Source: Deltaproteobacteria bacterium
GTDB lineage: Bacteria; Desulfobacterota; Desulfarculia; Adiutricales; Adiutricaceae
Direction of reading: 5' to 3'
NCBI GenBank assembly: GCA_031263525.1
Contig: JAISFP010000001.1
Coordinates: 1 to 39,361 of the forward strand
DNA length: 39,361 nt
Shown here in pieces: positions 1 through 7,278 of the stretch; within the stretch, counting starts at the first letter, position 1, and each line of letters begins with the position of its first letter. A program made the translations under genes and the position numbers. Under the pieces are notes generated by a model. It was given only the letters and a program-made list of their open reading frames with translations, searched no databases and had not been told where the DNA came from.

Positions 1-300
1 TCATGTCTCAGGTGTATGTAAGACTGTCTCTCGCTGATTTAGGACCTGCACGTTCTGTTCAAGCAGGTATTTAGTTACAATTACGATGTAGGCTACATCG
101 TTTGAGCTTGAAATGTATGATCTATTCATTTGGAATAGCAGGCTCTATCTTTGGTTGCGGCAGATGCCTGGTCAGAATGGTCATGCATAGTGTTCCGTCG
201 ACTTTGTTCGTGAAGGAGCAGTTCGCAGGCGATAGCTGGCTGACTATATTAGGGCTCAGCTCAGCCTTTTTCGGTGCGAAGTAAACTCCTCCGTTCATGT
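1..300. other. Gene-free left edge
   Basis: No convincing gene is visible. A minus-strand open frame (122-331) runs out of the neighbouring 22-bp repeats into non-repetitive sequence and could be the tail of a lost gene, but its start lies inside the repeats and I recognise no family. Nothing else is seen. Confidence 0.4.
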
Positions 301-530
301 CCCCATCCTCCATGGACATGGCCCCCTTCATCCATGGGCATGGCCCTCTTCATCCTTGTGCATAGCCCCCTTCATCCATGGACATGGCCCCCTTCATCCA
401 TGGACATGGCCCCCTGCATCCATGGACATGGCCCCCTTCATCCTTGGACATGGCCCCCTTCCTCCTTGGACATGGCCCCCATCATCCTTGAAGATGGCCC
501 CCCATCATCCTTGGGCATAGCCCCTTCGTA
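301..530. repeat. 22-bp tandem repeat, about ten units
   Basis: Units of the form ggacatggcccccttcatcc recur at 22-bp spacing from about 314; the last step is 23 bp because of one extra C. There are about ten imperfect copies. The period is not a multiple of three, so the array cannot encode one repeated peptide in a fixed frame. On the minus strand the lysozyme fossil runs into the array and stops inside it. Slipped-strand expansion is the likely origin. Confidence 0.85.
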
Positions 531-801
531 CCTATTTGTTACAACGCCGCCATAGAACTCTTTCTTATAGAAATCATTAACAAGCGTTGTCATTGAATCA
601 TCCTTTTTGAAGTAAGCATCAATGAGTTTGGCCGTGGTAGCGCCTGACTTTTGGGCCGCGTCTATCTATTGCCCATCCGGGCCAGGACTTGTGGAAATTG
701 CGGGCTATGCCTCGGAACGTCTCACCGCCGCTGTCAGCCGGATTGTTAGCCCAGCCGCCTTCCATCTCCTCAACGTGTTTCATTGTGTCTTCAAATGACA
801 T
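438..801 (-). pseudogene. Decayed phage-type lysozyme (GH108-like), frameshifted
   Basis: The minus-strand frame starts with a clear lysozyme signature, HVEEMEGGWANNPADSGGET, which resembles the EGGYVNDPADPGG region of GH108 N-acetylmuramidases. The first Glu there is the family's presumed catalytic residue. The frame breaks after PGWAI near 680. The sequence continues in another frame as DAAQKSGATTAKLIDAYF and FYKKEFYGGVV, which fits the rest of the domain, and ends at a TGA inside the 22-bp repeats. Its ATG follows the methyltransferase stop directly (TAA then ATG), with a GGAGG ribosome site inside the methyltransferase end. The pair is therefore a translationally linked prophage-type module. 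Enzyme activity is unlikely because of the frameshift. Confidence 0.7.
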
Positions 802-1609
802 TTAAGCCTCCATCTGAAATTTCTTCTTAGGGAAACCAGTGAAAAACAAGCTCCATTCCTTTTGTTCCAAAGCTTTGCCGATTCTCCGGGCCACTATGTG
901 ATAATAATCCCTCTCTTTCTCAAAAGCAACCCAGTTCCGGTCCAGGTTAACTGCTGCTACTGCGGTAGTCCCGGACCCTGCCGTGATGTCCAGGACAGTT
1001 TCACCGGGGTCAGTGTAAGTCTTGATAAGATACTCGCATAAATCAACGGGTTTTTGAGTGGGATGTTCGGGGTAATTAATTCCTGACATAATTAATACGT
1101 TATCCGGATGCCTGGTGTCTTTGTGGAAGGTATCTCTGTTAAACGTGTCAGAAAAATGTTTGCCATATAAAGATGAAAACCTGGCCTTTTGTTTTCTCTT
1201 GCTATATGGCTTGCCTTTAGATAATTGTGGATTGTATTAAGACAGACAATTAAAAAGACCAAAATATTTTCAGTCTTTTCAGAGACTTCTTGTTGGCCCA
1301 TAAAGAACCAGTAGCCCTGCTTTTAATCCATACCCATTCATATTTAAGCATCTTAAGGTTAGATGTTCCTAAAATTATGCTGAACGGGCACTGGTTAAAC
1401 ATTAGGATAGCCGCTCTTGGCTTGCATACTCGCTTAAGCTGATCCCATATTTCAGGTAACGGTAAGGGTATGTCCCACGCGCATTCTGTCGTCCCATACG
1501 GCGAATCAGCGAGTACCATGTCAATTGATTTATCCGGGATACGGTCCATGCCCTTGATACAGTCTTCGTTAAACAGCCTGGAGGCTATTTCGGGTCTGAT
1601 ATCGGTCAT
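802..1609 (-). pseudogene. N4/N6 DNA methyltransferase, frameshifted remnant
   Basis: Family: beta-type amino-methyltransferase (N6-adenine or N4-cytosine), as in many prophages. The first part (from 1609, with TAGGAG five bases upstream) has motif IV as DSPYG plus the following CKPRAAILMF strand. The last part has HPTQKPVDLCEYLIKTY (motif X) and DITAGSGTTA (motif I). The middle survives in other frames: ENILVF in one, then YNPQLSKGKPYSKRKQKARF and YGKHFSDTF in the frame of the C-terminal ORF. That gives at least two frameshifts, near 1275 and 1240. Motif order IV-X-I fits the beta class. No restriction enzyme partner is visible, so this is more likely a phage orphan methylase than a restriction system. 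Confidence 0.8.
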
Positions 1610-1775
1610 TTTGGCTCCTAAGTCAGATCTTAAGTTGACTTGTTTAATGCCAGCGTTGCGAGTTGAGTATATCAGAGTCGGCGCCGCTGCGAAAGTATTG
1701 ACCCCGGCAGGGACGGGTGGTAAAGTTTTGGTAACTTAAGGGGCCATTTTAAGCCCTAATGCCAGGCGGTGTCGA

Positions 1776-2472
1776 ATGTCAGAAACAACTCAATCGGCCC
1801 CAGCCATTGACTCAGCTGTCGCCGTAGCCAACTGGCTAATTGATTAGAATCAGAAGGACCCGAGCGACCTAACTCACCTCAAGCTCCAGAAGCTGTTGTA
1901 CTTCGCCCAGGGCCGGCGTTTTGCTTACAGCGGCTTTCCACTTTTCAATGACCCTATCGAGGCATGGCGGTACGGCCCGGTCATATTACGCTTCCGGATA
2001 AATATTAGAAAATGTTGAAAGCTTTTCCCACATTATGGGAGCAAGTCATGACAAAGAGATGCCAGATCTGGGGCCTTACACTGATTTCTCACCCCTGGAA
2101 CGATACCCAAAATTATAACATTTAACTGAACTCGTAATAAGGTCAATTTACAACGCCTTGTGCGGGAAAGGAAAATTTAACGATATAAAAGAGCCTATCA
2201 AGGGACTCATCATCGAGAACGGCGTTTCCGTTTGGGGAACTCCGATGATACAGTCGCCTGATGTCGTTGGTTTCATGGAGTCGTTTTGGTCTGTTTATGC
2301 AAAAAACTCTCCCTGGAGCCTTGTGGCTTCAAGCCATAAGAAGGGGAGCCCGTGGGACCAGATAATGTCTTCGGTCGAAAAAGACTCTTTGTGCGACAGT
2401 CAGATAATACCTGTTGAAATCATAAAAAGTTATTTCGAGGAGTGGCTGCAGAAAGCGAATCAAAATGCCTAG
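1776..2472 (+). pseudogene. Panacea/DUF4065 (SocA-like antitoxin) gene 1, split by MITE
   Basis: From an ATG at 1776 the frame reads AVAVANWLID, then a TAG, then LTHLKLQKLLYFAQG and PLFNDPIEAWRYGPV. This is the hallmark N-terminal half of the Panacea/DUF4065 family (SocA-type antitoxins and phage GepA-like proteins). A MITE-like element interrupts it right after that point. The C-terminal half resumes in ORF 2158-2472 with GFMESFWSVYAKNSPWSL and HKKGSPWDQI, the usual second half of the domain. So there are a nonsense codon, an insertion and a frame change. The stop overlaps the ATG of the next reading frame (ATGCCTAG), suggesting the ancestral pair was translationally coupled as in a toxin-antitoxin operon. 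Confidence 0.75.
1984..2140 (+). mobile_element. MITE-like element, subgroup A, copy 1
   Basis: A 157-bp non-coding element opens with TATTACGCTTCCGGATAAAT and ends ...AACTCGTAATAA, giving imperfect inverted ends that begin TATTAC/TTATTAC. A near copy lies inverted at 25148-25304. The interior GAGATGCCAG and ATTATAACATTTAA blocks also match subgroup B. GGTCA directly flanks it on both sides (1979-1983 and 2141-2145), a possible 5-bp target duplication. It sits inside the first Panacea gene. No transposase is encoded and the helper is unknown. Confidence 0.75.
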
Positions 2473-2796
2473 CATCACCCAAAACCCCCTTCCTCCAAAT
2501 ATTGACGATATATTGCGGATATATCAAGCGCTGTACAAATTGCTTCTGAAGAATACGAATACTTAGATATTCCTGTCCACGAAAGGGAATCATTCTCTCT
2601 ACGAAGGGAGAATAACAGGTTAAGAATGGAGATTTCGGAAGTTCGTCTAGACAATAAGGGCCTGAATTTACAAATGCAGGATCATAAGGCTTTGCAAAAC
2701 CAGGTCCATGACTATTTTTATAACTTTTTTTGGGGCACAATTCTTACAGCTGTCGGAGTATCATCTTTGCTTCGGATGGTAATTTGTTTCCTATAA
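2465..2796 (+). pseudogene. Small coiled-coil plus membrane-segment protein, frameshifted
   Basis: Starts at the ATG overlapping the Panacea-1 stop (MPSITQNPLPPNIDDI). After a frameshift near 2515 it continues as SAVQIASEEYEYLDIP, a charged, heptad-like stretch (RRENNRLRMEISEVRLD, then NLQMQDHKALQNQVHDY) and a hydrophobic segment around FFWGTILTAVGVSSLL, ending at TAA 2794-2796. This is a short coiled coil followed by one membrane helix. I do not recognise a named family. Its position between two Panacea genes makes it a candidate for the membrane-type toxin or partner of a Panacea toxin-antitoxin pair; that is inference from context. The present copy is broken. Confidence 0.5.
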
Positions 2797-2961
2797 CCAT
2801 CGCCAAGGGTGCTGGGGCGGCGATTGTAATATCTTCCGCAAGTGTTTGTTATATAAGGCCGTTGATAACAAAGTTGCGTTGGGACAAAAAGCAGCAAATT
2901 GATAATAACGACAAAAAAAATAGAAAGGCCCGGTCAAGGGCCCTTGTACAGGAGGTTGCAG

Positions 2962-3402
2962 ATGCCGGAAACTGTAAGACCAATTCAATCAGCCATTGCC
3001 GTATCCAACTTGCTGATTGACAAGAATCAAACGGACCAGAGTGAGCTTACCCCCCTTAAGCTCCAGAAGATACTTTATTTCGCCCAGGGATGGCATCTTG
3101 CGTATTTTGATTATCCCCTATTTGAAGATCCTGTTGAGGTATGAAAATGCGGGTCGATGATTGTTTCAACATATTCCGGTCTCAGTCCATCCGACAAAAC
3201 AGATGTAATAACAAAAATGATAGAAGGGCCGATTGTTCAGGATGGCATATATTCAATAGGTATCCCTAAGATAAAATTCCCGGATAATAATATTTAAAAT
3301 TTCATGGAATCTGTCTGGAAAACTTATGCCAAAAAGTAAGAATGGGAACTTTTGTCAATCTATTACACGAAAGGATCGCCGTGGGAACAAATTACAAATT
3401 TC
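2962..3402 (+). pseudogene. Panacea/DUF4065 gene 2, truncated by IS66
   Basis: The ATG at 2962 has a strong CAGGAGG site eight bases upstream. The frame reads IAVSNLLIDKNQ, LTPLKLQKILYFAQGWHLAY and LFEDPVEV, a clear Panacea N-terminus, then a TGA. The same frame goes on through two more stops with family sequence such as NFMESVWKTYAKK and GSPWEQI, so three nonsense codons have accumulated without frameshift. Homology stops at 3402, exactly where the GTAA end of an IS66 element begins. It parallels Panacea gene 1 closely (LKLQK.LYFAQG), suggesting tandem duplication of an ancestral antitoxin gene. Confidence 0.75.
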
Positions 3403-3540
3403 GTAATCCTTCAGGTGCTTTCATCAGCTTTCAGGTTCAAAAATCCACTTTAAGGTAAATCAAAACTTTATGTGAATTTTTAAAATAAATAATTATTCTG
3501 CCACCCATACAAACTAAAGGATTTCATGAATTATAATCAA

Positions 3541-3762
3541 TTATTTAATTAATATATATGCCTTATAATCACTCGTTGGGTAATGAAAAATAGTCATTAA
3601 ATTATCATTGAGATTTGTTTGGACTCGTTTGATTGTCATTTGCTTGATACTGACGCTTGCTGACGATTGGGATATCACGTCACTCAAGAGATGGATTAGG
3701 TGTTCCTTGTCTTTCTTTTCCAGATAAACTTTTTTGATTTTACCTTGTACGCTCAAATGCAT
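3541..3762 (-). other. Conserved small open frame in IS66 3' region
   Basis: This frame lies downstream of the transposase inside the IS66 element. A counterpart lies at 6700-6870, downstream of a second transposase fragment. Over 54 residues the two agree at about 35 positions, with the core DVISQSS.SVS.KQ...KRVQT intact and no gaps. Conservation of a gap-free frame in two otherwise decayed copies suggests a small accessory gene of this IS66 subgroup, or simply conserved 3' DNA. The starts do not correspond well. I recognise no function. Confidence 0.35.
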
Positions 3763-3806
3763 ATGCCATACGATGTCTTGCCATCCAATATACTTTCAAT
3801 ACATCG

Positions 3807-5858
3807 CTAGGCAGCCTCAGAAATTGTCTTGTCTTCAGCCAACATGTCCAGCCATTCGCGGATGAAAAGTGGAGTTTCTCCCTTCACAAGCATTTCAACA
3901 GCATCATAGTCACTTATCCCGTGTTGCCTGCAGGTCATGATGTAACTCATCAAGTGGCAATGGCCCTGGCCAGTCTCCATGCATCTGAAGCATCCAGAAA
4001 TTTTTTGATGGAGTTTTACCCAGCGGATTGCACGTTCGGCACGATTATTGGTGAAGGGCACTTCCTTGTCGGTTGTAAACCTCAGCATGTCGTCTTTGCG
4101 CTCGTCAAGCCTTATTAGCAGGTTCATCGTAGGCGACTTAGGAGGCCTCCCCACGGTTGTCTTACCGTGCTTGTTAAGCTTCGAAGTCTTCTCCCTGGGC
4201 ATGGTCTCGGCATAAGCCTGGGTAATGATTTCTTTGTACTTATTCCTGGCATTATTCTGCATGCGCGGCCTAAGAACTCCACCGTTATCGTTAACTTTCT
4301 TGACCAGACATACAAGAAGTGCGCTCATTTTGACAGCCCACTCGTAGCCGCATTGTGCGGAGGTCAATAGCTCCCTCAGTATATGGACACCGCAGACGGC
4401 ATGGACAAAATCGTAAACCCAAAATGAAGCCAGACAGTCGGTGACGGCAATATTTTTAAAGTTGTTCAAAATCCCCCCCGCATCCATTGCTTATTTTCCC
4501 CTCTTGGGATGAAGAAAGATACAGGTTGCCATTTTGTTCACGGCTACGTGGTAATAGACAAGATCACCACGTACATTGCCGCCGCTCTCCTCAAAGCAGA
4601 CGCACTTGGACTTCGTAAAGATATGGCACACCCCCCTGTCGAAATCCTCAAGCACTTTTGAGTTATACACTTCTTTGAGAAAGTTGCACAGCGTTCCAGT
4701 TGAAATATTGAATCCGTGCATGTCAGGCATGGTCTTCTTCATTCGCTCGAATGGCAAGAGCTATACTCCCCTGTGAAGTATCGCACTCACTTTCACGCTG
4801 ACGTCGTACTTGAAAGGAGCGTTGGCTTCGGACGGGGCTTTGGCTACAACAATCTCGCCGGTCCTGACATTTTCGAAACGTCTCTTCCGATATTCGGTAT
4901 TCCACACCAGCCTGACAATTTTCTAGATCTGGTACCTTTTGGGTGGAAGCTCGCGCCATTCCGGATTGCCTTCATAAAGCCCTTTGTCCGGAAACTCGAC
5001 ATATACAATCTCGTCAGGCTTATCAACCAGTACATGGGTCGTATCCGTTCACGGGAGGCAAGGTTGTGGCGCTGGACCCTTCCATCGGCGCAGGCCCAAA
5101 ACTCTCTCGCCCTCATACAATTCGGCCCTCAGGGCCCCTCAGTTCACCCCGGGTCTCCAGTCCCCCCGGCGTCCAGGGGGGCCTGCAGGGATTTCGGCTC
5201 CACGGCCATTTTAGGCTGTAGCCCCAGCACTCCAGCCCATAGGCCGACAGCCTCGCCTCCCAATGAACAGATACACCTGAGAATCCTAAGATTCCACCCC
5301 CCCTCGTGAACAGATACCATGGGTCTTACCCACACTCCCAGGCTGTCCGCCCAGTTTCCGCTTGGGACGTTTCTCGAACTGCCTGTCCTGTTTCAATTTC
5401 AGTCTTTCCGCCTGACTGGCTACCCTCTCCTGGTCCTCCTTCGCCAGGGCCGCATTCTGCAGGGCCTCCTTTTCACGGATCGCCTTCCCCAGTTGCTTTC
5501 CCCCCAGGGACCTTTTCCCTGGTTCATTCACCCCAAGAGCGTCGTCCGTCCGGTCCTCACTGCGAAGCTCCTCCTGCATCGCGGCGGCCGTCTTCGCAAT
5601 GGCCTTTAGGACATGTTCCGGATCTTTCGTCATGACCGGCAACAACTCCGTGACATCCTGGACCCTTGTCTCGGCCGACACGGAGTTCAAGCCAATGCTG
5701 GCAGGGCCCCCTACATCATCAATTACGGGTTGGAGCCCAACCGAATCCTTCGGCAACTGGTCAGCCGTTACGGCCGTGGCATTCTCCAGAAACTCGTAAC
5801 CATTCAGGGACCTTCCTAATGGGGGACCCAATAGGGGGATCTTGACCAACCTAAACAC
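3807..5858 (-). pseudogene. IS66 transposase (TnpC type), multiply disrupted
   Basis: The N-terminal part (5858-5286) has a long charged helix and the RPKRKLGGQPGSVGK motif typical before the IS66 zinc-binding domain. The middle (5300-4760) is scrambled over several frames but keeps fragments such as FPDKGLYEGNPEWRELPPK. The catalytic region follows: VYYHVAVNKMATCIFLHPKRGK, a TAA in frame, then AMDAGGILNNFKNIAVTDCLASFW (the acidic DDE residue in VTDC) and VPFTNNRAERAIRWVKLHQK (the Glu of NNRAER), ending with the C-terminal REWLDMLAED tail. Stops and frameshifts make it non-functional. Confidence 0.85.
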
Positions 5859-5983
5859 CCTCGATTAATACTATCTACCCCCACATGAAGTATCAATAGG
5901 TGACTCTTCAACTTCAAAGGTTCCTCATCATGGCTCTCTTCCCCCTAAAAGTGTCTTCAATAGAGGGCTACCTGAATGGTTAC

Positions 5984-6071
5984 AAAAATTCAAATAACGT
6001 TTTAATTTTCCTTAAAATTGATTTTTTAACCTTAAAGCTGAGTAAAGTACCTGAATGGTTACAAATATTTA
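5984..6071 (+). mobile_element. Solo IS66 subgroup A 3' terminus
   Basis: This 88-bp piece ends in AAAGTACCTGAATGGTTAC and matches the reverse complement of 3403-3490 over its whole length (AAAAATTCA.ATAA.GTTTT.ATTT.CCTTAAA). It is the 3' end of another copy, in plus orientation, abutting the 5' end of the element at 3403-5983. Confidence 0.65.
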
Positions 6072-6099
6072 GTTAAATTTAATAAGTCACAAAATTATC

Positions 6100-6320
6100 C
6101 AATTGAGAGATTACCCTAGGAATTTTCCAGAACCCCCTGCAGGAACTACTCCTCCACAGGTTTAACTTCAGCCACTCGATATTGAAATAGGCCTTCTTGC
6201 CAGTCGAGAATGCCATGATGGTCTCGCGATATGACATCCAGTTCTGACGTCAGGTGACCTCATACCCCAAAATTTTGACGAGCTTCTACGCTGTCACAAA
6301 ATTCTTTTCTGTTGCAGATA
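6100..6320 (-). pseudogene. IS66 subgroup B transposase C-terminus fragment
   Basis: Read on the minus strand, the frame gives YEVT, a stop, then NWMSYRETIMAFSTGKKAYF and IEWLKLN. This matches the plus-strand fragment at 19866-19988 (SMSSREAITALLTGKTPDFI, EWLNLPPVEE) and the DNA on both sides (TGTGACAGCG upstream, AATTGGATAATTTTGTGACT downstream). Only the last ~40 codons and some 3' sequence survive. Confidence 0.55.
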
Positions 6321-6394
6321 TCTTGTTGCAATTTTTGTTAGGACGAATGCTGGACTCGCTATCAAATCCGGAATTTCGTATTAGCTACCGAATG

Positions 6395-7024
6395 CCATTC
6401 CGCTTGGTAAAACTGCATCAGAAAATTTCTGGATGTTTCAGGAGCGCGGTGACTGTCCATGGCCATAGCCGCCTGATGAGTAACATCATGACCTGCAGGC
6501 AACACGGGACAAATGACCATGATGCTGTTGAAATGTATGTGAAGGACGCCACTCCTCTTTTGATCCGCGAATGCCTGGACATGTTGGCCTAAGACGATAC
6601 TGTTGCCGAGGCTGGCTGCAGATGTTTTGAAAGGCTCCTGGATGCCAAGACATTGTCAGGCATATGCGTTCGGTCATGCACTGAAAAATCAAGTTAGTTT
6701 AACTGCAAAGAAGGACGAGGAACGCCTAATTCATCACTTGAATGACGTTATATCCCAATCGTCTGTGAGCGTCAGTTTCAAGCAGAAGGCAATGAAGCGT
6801 GTCCAAACTAGTTTCAAGGATAATTCAATGACTCTTGTTCATTACCAAACGAGAGATTATGAGCGATATAAATCATTTGAATATTTAGATACTTATTCAT
6901 AATAATCTTTAGCATATGTGATATAGAAATAATTTTTAACATATAATATTTCACATATAGTTTTGATTTGCCTTAAAATTGATTGTTGTCCCTGAAAGCT
7001 GAAGAAAGCACCTGAATGGTTGCC
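6395..7024 (+). pseudogene. IS66 subgroup A transposase C-terminal fragment and right end
   Basis: FRLVKLHQKISGCFRSAV to RECLDMLA (within ORF 6254-6592) aligns with the last ~75 residues of the transposase at 3807-5858. The rest of the protein is missing. The 3' region follows, including the conserved small frame at 6700-6870, then the terminal CTGAAGAAAGCACCTGAATGG around 7000-7024. The end base pattern is TTGC rather than TTAC, so the terminus has mutated. Confidence 0.7.
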
Positions 7025-7278
7025 ATTATCCGCATTAGTCTGACAGACCGCATCGGCCGGACTGCTGTCATGCTGGCTTGCTCAAGGGGTAACTCGCCGC
7101 ATGATAGATTTGCAATATTCCCGAAACGTGCATATAATTTCCTCTGTTCCCGCAAGTCTCACCTGTTCCGCTGCCAGACGCTGTCCCGCGGCATTTCCAT
7201 GCCCCGGCAGTCTGTCAGTGCCGGCTGCGATTCGCATTCGAATCGCACCGCCAGCAGGCAACACCAAAACGAGAGACC
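7025..7278. other. Spacer upstream of array member 1
   Basis: This is the boundary where AT-rich IS66 debris gives way to GC-rich array DNA. It must contain the promoter of the first array gene unless that gene is read from the IS. No confident -35/-10 pair was identified and no gene is seen. Confidence 0.3.

Larger units (their letters stand above)
3403..5983 (-). mobile_element. IS66-family element, subgroup A, inactive
   Basis: The left end GTAATCCTTCAGGTGCTTTC and the reverse complement of the right end, GTAACCATTCAGGTAG, form an IS66-type inverted repeat beginning GTAA. The 2.58-kb length fits the family. It contains one transposase gene, no recognisable tnpA or tnpB (as in the ISBst12-like subgroup), and about 400 bp of 3' sequence beyond the transposase. 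The flanking octamers CAAATTTC and AAAAATTC match at six of eight positions; IS66 makes 8-bp duplications, but the right flank is itself IS66 debris, so this may be chance. It interrupts Panacea gene 2. Confidence 0.7.
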
